Positions 8,320 to 16,490 of a stretch of DNA of 40,646 nucleotides are shown piece by piece (the first letter of the stretch is position 1; every line of letters begins with the position of its first letter). The DNA comes from Anaerolineales bacterium (lineage in GTDB: Bacteria > Chloroflexota > Anaerolineae > Anaerolineales > Villigracilaceae): NCBI GenBank assembly GCA_017882125.1, contig JADGQC010000006.1, positions 1-40,646 of the forward strand. Direction: 5' to 3'. Below the pieces are notes generated by a model. The model saw only the letters and a program-made list of their open reading frames with translations, had not been told where the DNA came from and made no database searches. A program made the position numbers and the translations under genes.

Positions 8320-8997
8320 ATGACCGTTCAAGCCCAGGTTAACCTTCGTTCTAGAAAATTAGGCGTCTTGATTCGTGATGCCCGCTTATCTGAGCGGAAA
8401 ACCATCGCTGAATGTGCGCCAGTGGTCGGAGTGACAGCAGGGATATTCCGTGCTTGGGAGGAAGGTCGTATATCGCCGTCGCTGCCGGAACTTGAAGTAT
8501 TGGCATATTCCATGCGCCTGCCGTTGAATCGATTTTGGAGCAAGGATGCCACGTCTGAAGACACGCCACCAAATGAAACTTTGAACCTGCCAGCATTTGT
8601 GAGTATCCGCCAGCGGTTAATTGGGGCGCTTTTACGCCAGGCTCGAGAGAAAGCAAATATATCCATCCACGCTCTTTCGGAAATGTCAGGAATATCCACC
8701 AACCGGATCAAATTTTACGAGTTGGGTGAACGTCCGATCCCCTTACCCGAATTGGAGGGGTTGACTACTTTGCTGGGTACCCAGATTGAAACGCTTTTTG
8801 ACCAGACCGGTCACATCGGTTTATGGATGGTCCAGCAAAAAGCCATCCAGGAATTTTTACACCTTCCCAATGATTTACAGAATTTTGTGAGTAAACCAGT
8901 CAACCGCCCTTATCTCGAGTTGGCAAAAAAGCTTAGCGGAATGTCAACCGATAAGCTGCGGTCATTGGCGGAAGATATACTGGAAATTACATTCTGA
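8320..8997 (+). CDS. Transcriptional regulator with two XRE-type helix-turn-helix domains
   Basis: The 225-residue protein contains two Cro/C1-type HTH domains in tandem: about 10-60 (LGVLIRDARLSERKTIAECA then VTAGIFRAWEEG) and about 95-150 (LIGALLRQAREKANISIHAL then ISTNRIKFYELGERPIP). The C-terminal 70 residues are helical and of unknown role. ATG 8320 follows GAGGA (8310-8314); an in-frame GTG at 8308 is less likely. Two DNA-binding heads in one chain could let one molecule span paired half-sites. The TPR gene starts one base after the stop, so they are co-translated. Target genes are unknown. Confidence 0.85.
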   Translation: MTVQAQVNLRSRKLGVLIRDARLSERKTIAECAPVVGVTAGIFRAWEEGRISPSLPELEVLAYSMRLPLNRFWSKDATSEDTPPNETLNLPAFVSIRQRLIGALLRQAREKANISIHALSEMSGISTNRIKFYELGERPIPLPELEGLTTLLGTQIETLFDQTGHIGLWMVQQKAIQEFLHLPNDLQNFVSKPVNRPYLELAKKLSGMSTDKLRSLAEDILEITF

Positions 8998-8998
8998 A

Positions 8999-9526
8999 AT
9001 GGTCAACAAATCTACACCGCAAGAGATAGCTGATCAGGCTAAAGGTTCTTATCAGGCTGGTGACTATCAAGGAGCAATACAAGGCTACGCAAAAGCCGCG
9101 ACTGCTTACGCAGATGATGGCGATGCGCTTATGTCAGCTGAGATGAAAAACAACCAATCCGTGGCCCTGTTGCGTGATAAACAGGCCTTGGCGGCTTTTG
9201 AATCCTCGCAGGGAACCGAGAAGATTTTCTCAGAAAACGGAGATGATCGCCGGCAGGGAATGGCACTTGCCAACCAGGCTTCGGCTATGGAAGCTCTTAA
9301 GCGATTTAAAGATGCGATAGAATATTACACACAGGCTGCAGAGGCACTTGATAAAGCAGGGGAAACCGAGTTACGACTAGAAGTAATGCAATTACTTGCT
9401 GCACTGTATTTACGCCGTTTTAAGTTATATGATGCGATCATTGCCTTGCAATCGGGGTTGATCGCACTAAAAAACCCTACCCCAAAACAGCGCTTCATGA
9501 AGAAGCTGTTGTTCTTTAGACTATGA
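8999..9526 (+). CDS. TPR-repeat protein of unknown role
   Basis: This is a 175-residue helical protein with about three tetratricopeptide-like repeats (for example GDYQGAIQGYAKAATAY, RRQGMALANQASAMEAL, KRFKDAIEYYTQAAEAL). TPRs mediate protein-protein contacts, so an adaptor role is likely. There is no signal peptide or membrane segment. Its ATG is one base from the stop of the HTH gene, and its own stop overlaps the GNAT start (ATGA). Translational coupling of all three suggests a shared task, but I cannot name it. The C-terminus is basic (KQRFMKKLLFFRL). Confidence 0.82.
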   Translation: MVNKSTPQEIADQAKGSYQAGDYQGAIQGYAKAATAYADDGDALMSAEMKNNQSVALLRDKQALAAFESSQGTEKIFSENGDDRRQGMALANQASAMEALKRFKDAIEYYTQAAEALDKAGETELRLEVMQLLAALYLRRFKLYDAIIALQSGLIALKNPTPKQRFMKKLLFFRL

Positions 9527-10422
9527 TTTCCAGCGGGGATCTCCTGGTGCGCCCGGCTGTTCAGACGGACCAGCGTCAGATTGGCAACCTGATTCATTTC
9601 AGTACGAATGTTCACCGTCACCTGGACTGGCGCGGTCCACTTGAGTGGATTGGGAGTCCACCATTCCATGTACTCGAAGCCCGAGGAGAAGTTATCGCGG
9701 CGCTTGGGTGCCCGCCAGAACCGCCCACCGTGGCATGGATTCGCTTATTTGCAAACTCTGGATTAATACCTGTTCAAAAATCCTGGCAGTTACTATGGAG
9801 CAGAGCATTTACCGAGCTCTCGCAAAAAGGGAAATTTATCATAGCCGCCATTGTTGTACAGGATTGGTTGCGCGAATTACTAATATCTAGCGGATTCACC
9901 AGTCACCAATCCATTGTCATGCTCGAGCGGGATGGTGGGGCACCATCAACAAAATCTTTACCAACAGAAATCACTCTTCGTGCGATGATGCCCTATGATC
10001 TGCCTGCAGTAGCTGAAGTTGACGCATCAGCGTTTGACCTTCTGTGGCAGAATACCTTTCCAATATTGGAAAAAGCTTATCCGCAAGCCGTATGGCCAAC
10101 CGTGGCAGAGATGGAAGGTCAGCTGGTCGGATACCAGCTCAGCACCCGCAATCCACTGGGGGTGCATCTTGCCAGACTTGCTGTCCGACCAAAAATGCAA
10201 GGGAAAGGCTTGGGATTTGCCCTTGTGGCAGACCTTGTCAAGCAAGCCGGGCAACATGGCATAAACCATCTGACGGTAAACACACAGAGTGACAATACCA
10301 TATCGCTCACTCTTTACCAGCGCTTAGGTTTTCATGAAACGGGGGAACATTACCAAGTTTATGAAATGCAACCTTCAGATGGTAATATGCATGGGACGAG
10401 ACCTAATTCTATCCAACAATAA
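9523..10422 (+). CDS. Tandem GNAT-family acetyltransferase
   Basis: The 299-residue protein has the size of two GNAT domains. The C-terminal domain (about 145-285) is a clear N-acetyltransferase: ITLRAMMPYDLPAVAEVDAS at its start, the acetyl-CoA motif A in LARLAVRPKMQGKGLGFALV (R/Q-x-x-G-x-G/A), and the motif B ending LTLYQRLGFHETG. The N-terminal half (5-140) has the layout of a GNAT domain but no clear R/Q-x-x-G-x-G loop, so it is probably a non-catalytic or substrate-binding copy. The gene overlaps the TPR gene by four bases (ATGA). The substrate is unknown: such enzymes may modify proteins, antibiotics or small amines. Confidence 0.85.
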   Translation: MISSGDLLVRPAVQTDQRQIGNLIHFSTNVHRHLDWRGPLEWIGSPPFHVLEARGEVIAALGCPPEPPTVAWIRLFANSGLIPVQKSWQLLWSRAFTELSQKGKFIIAAIVVQDWLRELLISSGFTSHQSIVMLERDGGAPSTKSLPTEITLRAMMPYDLPAVAEVDASAFDLLWQNTFPILEKAYPQAVWPTVAEMEGQLVGYQLSTRNPLGVHLARLAVRPKMQGKGLGFALVADLVKQAGQHGINHLTVNTQSDNTISLTLYQRLGFHETGEHYQVYEMQPSDGNMHGTRPNSIQQ

Positions 10423-10628
10423 TCCCTAAATGAGATGTGGATTAGAACAACCCTGTTTAGTTTGATAATACGGTGTTGTAGCTGGACAAACCTACCTGAT
10501 TATGGGAAAATTCCAAGGGGAGAACTTGTGGATTCAGCAATTATTTTGAGCAATCCTTTCCCAAAAATCTGAATAATCATGAATTAAGCATACATTTTTT
10601 ATGCTGCACCCTGTAAAGGAGAAATGAA
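10423..10628. other. 206-base intergenic region before the DsbA-like gene
   Basis: No gene is seen here. The region is AT-rich and presumably carries the promoter of the DsbA-like gene, but I could not find a convincing -35/-10 pair. The ribosome site AAAGGAG lies near 10616-10622. Confidence 0.4.
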
Positions 10629-11363
10629 ATGAGTAAACGTCAAGAAGTCCGCGAGCGCCGGCAGCGGGAGAGAACTCGCAACCGAATCCTGGTTATTGGC
10701 CTGGTGGCTGCGGGGGCATTATTAATCGCATTTGCTTTTATCAGGCCATTAATCCTAAGTAGTCAAGCCACAGCCAACGCCACGCAAGTACCGGTAATTG
10801 CGATCACTCCGAGAGCATTTACTACAACGGTGAATGGAGTTCATCTCGGCGACCCAAATGCCCCAGTTAAGGTGGATGTATACGAGGATTTTCGATGCTC
10901 TGTCTGCTTATATTACACGCAGAATTTTGAACCCCAAATCATAAAAACATATGTGGATACGGGGAAGGTTTATTACACTTTTCACTCGTTCATTGTGATC
11001 GATGGGAATGATGGCACGGACGCGTCATACCGGTCAGCCAATGCCGCACTATGTGCCTCAGAACAAGGTCGGTTCTGGGATTACCATGACACGCTTTTTG
11101 CCAACCAGGTCACTGAAGATGCCTCTCTTTTCACAGACGCACGCCTGGTTTCCATGGCTCAGAATCTAAACCTGGATATGACGGCGTTTAACCAATGTTT
11201 CCAGGCAAAAAAATATGCAAGCGATATCCAGGCTGATATCTCCCAAGCCCATACGTTAAATCTTACGGGCACTCCAAGCATAGTTGTTAACGGAAAACCA
11301 TTACAGATTCAAACGTTCAATGATGTATCCACCGCCATCGAAGCTGCACTGGCAGGCAAATAG
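10629..11363 (+). CDS. Membrane-anchored DsbA/thioredoxin-fold disulfide oxidoreductase
   Basis: The 244-residue protein has a basic cytoplasmic N-terminus, one membrane helix (about 19-41) and an outward-facing thioredoxin-fold domain of the DsbA/BdbD type. The redox motif is CSVC (Cys90-Cys93, within VYEDFRCSVC), followed by the helical insertion and the cis-proline region LTGTPSIVVNG. This set is typical of enzymes that form or shuffle disulfides in exported proteins. A linker rich in Thr and Ala joins the helix to the fold. A DsbB/VKOR partner is not in the window. A strong hairpin terminator follows, shared with the convergent DUF554 gene. Confidence 0.92.
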   Translation: MSKRQEVRERRQRERTRNRILVIGLVAAGALLIAFAFIRPLILSSQATANATQVPVIAITPRAFTTTVNGVHLGDPNAPVKVDVYEDFRCSVCLYYTQNFEPQIIKTYVDTGKVYYTFHSFIVIDGNDGTDASYRSANAALCASEQGRFWDYHDTLFANQVTEDASLFTDARLVSMAQNLNLDMTAFNQCFQAKKYASDIQADISQAHTLNLTGTPSIVVNGKPLQIQTFNDVSTAIEAALAGK

Positions 11364-11378
11364 ATTTAAGAACACTTT

Positions 11379-11402
11379 CCAGGGACGGAACCCCGTCCCT
11401 GG
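11379..11402. terminator. Bidirectional hairpin terminator between convergent genes
   Basis: A perfect 10-bp stem CCAGGGACGG / CCGTCCCTGG encloses the loop AACC and is followed by ATTTATTT. It lies between the DsbA-like gene (plus) and the end of the DUF554 gene (minus). Confidence 0.75.
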
Positions 11403-11404
11403 AT

Positions 11405-12169
11405 TTATTTAATTCCAAGAATTGCGAGGATGGCTACTATCAGTGGGGCAATAGCGAGCGAAGGCAAAAAACTTCCCACCCGAATTGGTTTGATTTCCAA
11501 AAGACTGCTAACGGCAATACCGAGCAAGAGAATCCCACCAATAGCAGTCATTTCAGCCATCATGGGTGGAGAAATGACTGCATTCAACTGGGTCGCCAGC
11601 AAAGTGAGACCACCCTGAAAAACCAGGATAACTATCACAGAAAATAAAACTCCAACTCCCAGAGTCGATGCAAAGGCGAGGGCTGCGAACCCGTCCAAGA
11701 CTGACTTGATTGCAAGCAGACTATAATCTCCATTCAGACCGTTCTGGATGGACCCGAGGATGGTCATGGGTCCTATGCAAAAAACCAACGACGCAGTAAG
11801 AAAGCCTCTAACGAAATCCCTGGATGAAATATCGTGATTAGTTGGGATGATAGCCGCAGATCTATCGGCATCATTACCAGGAAGTTCATGCTTTTGTCCA
11901 CCAAAATGATACTCCAGCCACTTTCCTGCGTTTTGCAGACCCTCTTCGATCTTCCACCATTCACCGAGAAGAGCCCCAATCAACAAGCTCCCCAGGACGA
12001 CAAGTGGATTTTGCGTCTTAATGAAATTGGAAATGCCATAGGCAAACGTAAACAGCCCCAGCCCGGCAATGACTGTCTTCCTCAGGCGGTCAGGCAGGCG
12101 CGAGCCAAACAGCAGGCCGAGTGACCCTCCAATCAGGACGGTAGCAATATTGAGGAAGGTTCCAATCAT
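11405..12169 (-). CDS. DUF554 (YdfK/YqgA-like) membrane protein
   Basis: This is a polytopic membrane protein of about 254 residues with six or seven hydrophobic helices. The start MIGTFLNIATVLIGGSLGLLFG and the motif GSLLIGALLGE are typical of the DUF554 family, whose role (possibly transport) is not settled. I set the start at 12169 and not at the upstream end of the frame because the preceding 21 residues are hydrophilic and overlap the upstream gene; the chosen ATG overlaps the adenosyltransferase stop as ATGA (12166-12169), which indicates translational coupling. The central loop (about 95-125) is polar and charged. Transcription ends at the hairpin at 11379-11402. Confidence 0.87.
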   Translation of the reverse strand: MIGTFLNIATVLIGGSLGLLFGSRLPDRLRKTVIAGLGLFTFAYGISNFIKTQNPLVVLGSLLIGALLGEWWKIEEGLQNAGKWLEYHFGGQKHELPGNDADRSAAIIPTNHDISSRDFVRGFLTASLVFCIGPMTILGSIQNGLNGDYSLLAIKSVLDGFAALAFASTLGVGVLFSVIVILVFQGGLTLLATQLNAVISPPMMAEMTAIGGILLLGIAVSSLLEIKPIRVGSFLPSLAIAPLIVAILAILGIK

Positions 12170-12711
12170 ATTTTTGCCAAAGTGGTCTTGTGCCCGGTAT
12201 TTTGGTTTTCGAGAAGTTCCAGTGCAAAGCACAGTGATGAAAGCCGGTTCAAATATTGTAAAATATACGGGTTTTGGATTTCGCCGGCATTATATAATTC
12301 CACAACCCGTCGTTCCGCTCGGCGGACGATTGTCCTGCTGAGCGCCAGGGCAGCACCTGAAAGGGAATCACCAGGCAAAATAAACTCTGCTGTCAGCGGT
12401 AACTGCGTAGAAAGGTTGTCCACCTGGGATTCCAACCATTGGACGCGCGGCATATCCAACGTATTAAACTTTTCCACGTTTTCCGGGGTGGCGGAAATTC
12501 CAGCCATTAAAGTGTAAAGGTCGCGTTGGATTTCTATTAGGATGGGTTTGGTTTGAGGAGATTGGCAAAGGGCGCGCGCGAGCCCCAACGCAGCAGAGAC
12601 TTCATCCAGTGTCCCAAGCGCCTCGATACGTGGATGATTCTTTGGAAGGCGACCTTCGCCCAACTGACCTGTGCTACCATCATCACCTTTACGAGTATAA
12701 AATGGGGACAT
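12166..12711 (-). CDS. PduO-type ATP:cob(I)alamin adenosyltransferase
   Basis: The enzyme makes adenosylcobalamin from cob(I)alamin and ATP in the cytoplasm. The 181-residue form starting at 12711 begins with the family signature FYTRKGDDGSTGQLGEGRL, and later has SRTIVRRAERRVVEL and YLNRLSSLCFALE. The latter has Ser where NRLSD is common. The open frame runs 45 codons further upstream, but that part is unlike the family and covers the promoter: a perfect TATAAT lies exactly six bases before this ATG on the minus strand (12718-12723), which suggests a leaderless message. It is co-transcribed with the DUF554 gene. Confidence 0.93.
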   Translation of the reverse strand: MSPFYTRKGDDGSTGQLGEGRLPKNHPRIEALGTLDEVSAALGLARALCQSPQTKPILIEIQRDLYTLMAGISATPENVEKFNTLDMPRVQWLESQVDNLSTQLPLTAEFILPGDSLSGAALALSRTIVRRAERRVVELYNAGEIQNPYILQYLNRLSSLCFALELLENQNTGHKTTLAKI

Positions 12712-12723
12712 ATTAAGATTATA
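12712..12723 (-). promoter_or_regulatory. -10 box placed for a leaderless adenosyltransferase mRNA
   Basis: On the minus strand, TATAAT (12723-12718) is followed by CTTAAT and then the start codon. Transcription starting about seven bases after the -10 box would begin at the A of ATG. The -35 position 17 bp upstream reads GCGTCA, a 3/6 match. Confidence 0.6.
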
Positions 12724-12914
12724 TCCAGAATGGGGAAAAATGACGCTGATTTGTTGTGTTATTTTATACTTTCCTCGATATTCTATTAGATCGTAAAATT
12801 CAATATACTGGCGCAATGAATAAATAAATTTGCTAGGAATTTTCATTAAAACATTTGGTCCTACTTTGGGTTGACTTTTTATTTACTCTCCCGAGAACAT
12901 TTCTTCCCACGAGG

Positions 12915-12926
12915 TATAATGAAATC
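12915..12926 (+). promoter_or_regulatory. -10 box placed for a leaderless yqeY mRNA
   Basis: TATAAT (12915-12920) is followed by GAAATC and then the yqeY ATG at 12927. This is the same spacing as in the divergent adenosyltransferase promoter. No good -35 box is seen 16-18 bp upstream; a TTGACT at 12871-12876 is too far away to pair with it. Confidence 0.55.
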
Positions 12927-13373
12927 ATGGACTTAAAATTACAACTCGAAACAGCACTAAAAGAAGCCATGAAAGCGGGCGACGATGTGGGTAAACGCAC
13001 TATTCGGATGGTGCTGGCAGCGATTAGACAGGTGGAAATTGACCGGCAAGTGAAAATGGACGATACTGGAGTGGTTTCCATCATTCAGAAGGAAATAAAA
13101 ACACGCAAGGAATCAGTTGAAGAGGCACAGAGAGCCAACCGTCCTGATATCGTTTCTGCGACTGATGCAGAGATTAGTGTTCTCAAAGGTTATCTACCTG
13201 AGGCTTTAAATGAAGATGAACTTAATGCTCTCGCAAAAGCTGTCATAGTTGAGACAGGTGCTGCCTCCCCATCAGACATGGGGAAAGTAATGAAATTGCT
13301 GATCCCGCGCATAGCGGGTCGAGCGACGGGTGACCAGGTTAGTAATGTTGTCCGTCAACTATTGCAGAAATAA
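12927..13373 (+). CDS. yqeY: GatB/YqeY domain protein
   Basis: YqeY proteins resemble the tail domain of the amidotransferase subunit GatB and are thought to interact with tRNA, though the role is not settled. The 148-residue protein has the usual length. It has the N-terminal helical part (MDLKLQLETALKEAMKAGDD then TIRMVLAAIRQVEID), the middle motif KEIKTRKESVEEAQRANRPD, and the C-terminal DMGKVMKLLIPRIAGRATGDQVSNVV. The start at 12927 fits family starts; the upstream extension in the frame is hydrophobic and covers the promoter. It lies 44 bases before the PgpH-like gene, and the order yqeY-pgpH-ybeY-dgkA is a known type of conserved neighbourhood. Confidence 0.94.
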   Translation: MDLKLQLETALKEAMKAGDDVGKRTIRMVLAAIRQVEIDRQVKMDDTGVVSIIQKEIKTRKESVEEAQRANRPDIVSATDAEISVLKGYLPEALNEDELNALAKAVIVETGAASPSDMGKVMKLLIPRIAGRATGDQVSNVVRQLLQK

Positions 13374-13417
13374 TATGCGTTCTGGCGACTTCGATTTGAC
13401 CCTGACCGGATAATCGG

Positions 13418-15562
13418 ATGGATTCCCCTCGATCCCCAAGAATTTTCTCCCTCCGGACCATTCTTCCCATCCTTGTGCTGGCTTGCACCAGCGTCTTGGT
13501 CTATGGTGCGATAATCCAGCCCTGGTCATTGCGTCAAATCAGTCTCCAGCTTTCAGTGGGAGACGTAGCTTCTCAGGATTTACGCGCCCCCCGCAGTATC
13601 CAATATTCCAGTGAAGTGTTGACAGAGGCGGCTCGCACAACTGCTGAGCGCGCGATTGCTCCCATTTATAATTCCCCTGATACCACCATCGCCCGTACTC
13701 AAAATGAGGCGCTTACTTCCATCCTCGGATTCATAAACACTATCCGGATAAACCAGGTAACCACTTTTGACCAGAAAATAACCGAAATCGCTGCAATAAG
13801 AGGCCTGACCCTTCAACCTGCCTCACTCGATTTCCTGCTTGCTTTAACTGACTCACGCTGGGAGTTAGTCCAAGCCGAAGCTTTTAAGTTGTTGGAACAA
13901 GCCATGCAAAACCCTGTCCGGACTGAAGACCTGGCGGCTGTTCACCAGAACCTTTCTTCGCAGGTCAGTCTGACGTTATCTGAAAATGAGGCTGCGCTCG
14001 CTGTCGAAATAGTTGCTCCCCTGGTGGTGGCTAATAGTTTTTATAGCCCCGAACTGACTGATGCAGCGCGCCAGGCTGCGCGTGAAGCGGTTGAACCGGT
14101 AACTCAATCCTACATTGCTGGGCAGACGGTAGTTTCGCGTGGACAGGTAATTACGGCAGTTGACCTGGAAGCCCTGACCTCGCTTGGCATGGTTACTCCT
14201 AATAATCCGGCTTATAACTATTTGGGTGCGGCGGCGTTGGTGGGGCTGTCCGCAATATTTGCAGGTTTATATTTCTTCCGAAGAAAACCTGTCGCGATTT
14301 TTGACCTTCGCAGCCAGATTTTATTGGCCATATTATTCGCGATTTTCCTAATTGGAGCTCGAGTCAGTAATCCTAACCGGACAATTGTGCCTTACCTTTT
14401 TCCAATTCCGGCGTTCGCTCTGCTGGTCTCGGCACTCTTTGGTATGCAGCGGGGATTGGTCTTTGGCTTGTTGATGAGCCTTCTGGCTTCTTATGGTATG
14501 CCGGATTCTCTCGGATTACTGCCATATTACACGGTGAGCAGCTTGATTGGTGTACTCGCTCTCGGACAAGCACGCCGGGTGGGACAATTTATGTATGCCG
14601 CGATCGCCATTGCCTTCGCAGGAGCTGCAATTGTAGTGGCATACCGCCTTCCATTTACTGACACTGATTGGGTGGGGCTGACCACCCTCATGGGCGCGGC
14701 GGTTTTTACCGGAATTGCATCAACGAGCATCGCCTTACCGATGCAATATTTATTAGCCCAATTTTTAGGGTTAACAACAGCCCTGCAATTACTTGAAATT
14801 TCCCGTCCGGATTCGCCTCTTTTAAATTATTTCCTTCAACGTGCCCCGGGGACCTACCAGCATAGTCTACAGGTGGCGAACCTTGCTGAGCGGGCAGGTG
14901 AACGTATCCAAGCTGATACTTTATTATTAAGAGTAGGCGCGTTATTTCATGATGTGGGAAAAGCTGCCAACCCGCTTTTCTTTATAGAAAACCAGCCGCC
15001 GAACCAGATAGACTCTCATGACGATTTGGTTCCTGAAATTACCGCCGAGGCGATTATTCGCCATGTGGAGGATGGACTGAAACTGGCCCGGAAATTTCGA
15101 CTTCCACGACGTTTGTACGATTTTATTTCTGAACACCATGGAACTCTCGTAACTCGCTACCAATATAACCTTGCCCTCCAATCTGCCAAGGGTGATGCTT
15201 CGAAAGTGGACGAAAGCAAGTTTCGATATCCAGGTCCCTCCCCCCGATCAAAAGAGACTGCGGTGTTGATGTTGGCGGACGGCGTGGAAGCGAGAGCCCG
15301 CGCTGAACGGCCTCGCAACGATGATGATGTTCGAAACATTGTAAGGAATGTGATAGATCGTTGTCAGAAGGACGGACAACTCGATGATACCCCTCTATCT
15401 CAGCGCGACCTAGCAAGCATTAGCGGATCGTTTGTAGATACCTTGCGTGTAACTTATCATCCTCGCCTTGAATATCCTCCAGAACAACTTGCACTCCAAG
15501 AATCGCTTTCCGGGGAAAACTCGCCTTTGCAAGTTCCTTCTCTTGATAATAAGCAAAAATGA
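13418..15562 (+). CDS. pgpH: PgpH-like 7TM-HD cyclic-di-AMP phosphodiesterase
   Basis: This 714-residue membrane enzyme has the 7TMR-HDED architecture of Listeria PgpH, which hydrolyses c-di-AMP. An N-terminal helix (about 12-32) leads to an external 7TMR-HDED domain (33-265), then seven membrane helices (about 265-460) and a cytoplasmic HD domain (about 475-680). The metal-binding residues are visible as HSLQVANLAERAG, the HD pair in ALFHDVGK, the His in IIRHVEDG and the His pair in ISEHHGT. The C-terminal tail is polar. The stop overlaps the ybeY start (ATGA). The first ATG fits the membrane start, and its ribosome site is weak. Confidence 0.92.
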   Translation: MDSPRSPRIFSLRTILPILVLACTSVLVYGAIIQPWSLRQISLQLSVGDVASQDLRAPRSIQYSSEVLTEAARTTAERAIAPIYNSPDTTIARTQNEALTSILGFINTIRINQVTTFDQKITEIAAIRGLTLQPASLDFLLALTDSRWELVQAEAFKLLEQAMQNPVRTEDLAAVHQNLSSQVSLTLSENEAALAVEIVAPLVVANSFYSPELTDAARQAAREAVEPVTQSYIAGQTVVSRGQVITAVDLEALTSLGMVTPNNPAYNYLGAAALVGLSAIFAGLYFFRRKPVAIFDLRSQILLAILFAIFLIGARVSNPNRTIVPYLFPIPAFALLVSALFGMQRGLVFGLLMSLLASYGMPDSLGLLPYYTVSSLIGVLALGQARRVGQFMYAAIAIAFAGAAIVVAYRLPFTDTDWVGLTTLMGAAVFTGIASTSIALPMQYLLAQFLGLTTALQLLEISRPDSPLLNYFLQRAPGTYQHSLQVANLAERAGERIQADTLLLRVGALFHDVGKAANPLFFIENQPPNQIDSHDDLVPEITAEAIIRHVEDGLKLARKFRLPRRLYDFISEHHGTLVTRYQYNLALQSAKGDASKVDESKFRYPGPSPRSKETAVLMLADGVEARARAERPRNDDDVRNIVRNVIDRCQKDGQLDDTPLSQRDLASISGSFVDTLRVTYHPRLEYPPEQLALQESLSGENSPLQVPSLDNKQK

Positions 15563-16011
15563 TCAATATCGAGATAATCCCGGAATTCAGGCGCGTGTTT
15601 ATGCCCAGCATCCTCGAAAGGGCAGCCAAAACTGCGCTTCATCAACAGTCTGCGCCAGACGTGGACCTGTCCCTGGTTTTGACGGGGGATTCGCAGATTC
15701 AAGCACTTGACCGTGATTTCCTAAAAAAAGATGCCCCCACGGATGTCTTATCGTTTCCATCATTCGAAACTGATCCTGAAACAGGGCGCCGGTACCTGGG
15801 AGACATTATTATTTCTGTGCCACAAGCCGAAGCTCAATCGGTCGCGGCGGGGCATTCCCTTGAAGCTGAATTGTCGCTATTGGTGATCCACGGGGTACTC
15901 CACTTATTGGGCCACGACCATGCAGGGGTGCGAGATAAGGGACGCATGTGGGCAGCCCAATCAGAGATCCTTACCATCCTGGGCATTCCTCCAACTATTG
16001 TATATGAGTAA
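15559..16011 (+). CDS. ybeY: Endoribonuclease YbeY (rRNA maturation)
   Basis: YbeY is a zinc metalloprotein needed for 16S rRNA 3'-end maturation and ribosome quality control. The 150-residue protein shows the UPF0054 signature HGVLHLLGHDHAG, whose three His bind zinc, and the upstream motif APTDVLSFPSF. Length is normal. Its ATG overlaps the pgpH stop by four bases, and its last eight bases overlap the DgkA start, so pgpH, ybeY and dgkA are tightly coupled. Confidence 0.96.
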   Translation: MINIEIIPEFRRVFMPSILERAAKTALHQQSAPDVDLSLVLTGDSQIQALDRDFLKKDAPTDVLSFPSFETDPETGRRYLGDIIISVPQAEAQSVAAGHSLEAELSLLVIHGVLHLLGHDHAGVRDKGRMWAAQSEILTILGIPPTIVYE

Positions 16012-16402
16012 TAGAACTCAAAAATTTTTTATCTCACGTGCGCACGCTTTCAGGCATGCATTTCGGGGATGGTGGTATGTGTTGCGAACACAACATAATG
16101 CCTGGCTGCATGCAATTGCCTCCACCCTGGTTATGCTAATAGCATGGTGGTTGCATTTATCGATGAGTGATTGGGCAGTGCTGCTTTTGACAATTGCACT
16201 CGTTTGGACGGCGGAGTTCATCAATACCGCATTGGAAGCAGTTGTGGACCTGGCAAGTCCCCAGCAACATCCCCTGGCGAAGGTTGGCAAGGATGTTGGT
16301 GCTGCGGCTGTTTTGATTGCTGCGTTTACGTCGATTTTGGTGGGTCTACTTATCCTGGGACCACCACTTTGGGAAAAAATGAAAATTATTTTTTTGAAAT
16401 AG
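16004..16402 (+). CDS. dgkA: Diacylglycerol kinase (DgkA) family, probable undecaprenol kinase
   Basis: This small integral membrane kinase of 132 residues has three hydrophobic helices (about 33-52, 56-75 and 98-118). The family motif is present as FINTALEAVVDLAS followed by HPLAKVGKDVGAAAVL, which holds the Glu, Asn and Lys-Asp residues that bind MgATP. In Gram-positive-type bacteria such enzymes phosphorylate undecaprenol for envelope carbohydrate carriers, which fits with uppS elsewhere in the window. The start is ATG 16004, inside the end of ybeY; the longer frame upstream is a ybeY shadow. Confidence 0.92.
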   Translation: MSNRTQKFFISRAHAFRHAFRGWWYVLRTQHNAWLHAIASTLVMLIAWWLHLSMSDWAVLLLTIALVWTAEFINTALEAVVDLASPQQHPLAKVGKDVGAAAVLIAAFTSILVGLLILGPPLWEKMKIIFLK

Positions 16403-16490
16403 TGGTTTATTCCAAAAATTATTCGAAGATGCGGGGACCATTCTCAGACAGCCATGATGACATAAGATAGAATGTTGAAAAGGTAGAAAA

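Noticed and set aside
12712-12846. Longer start of the cobalamin adenosyltransferase (45 extra residues)
   Set aside because: The extra residues are unlike the family and cover a perfect -10 box. The family signature starts right at ATG 12711.
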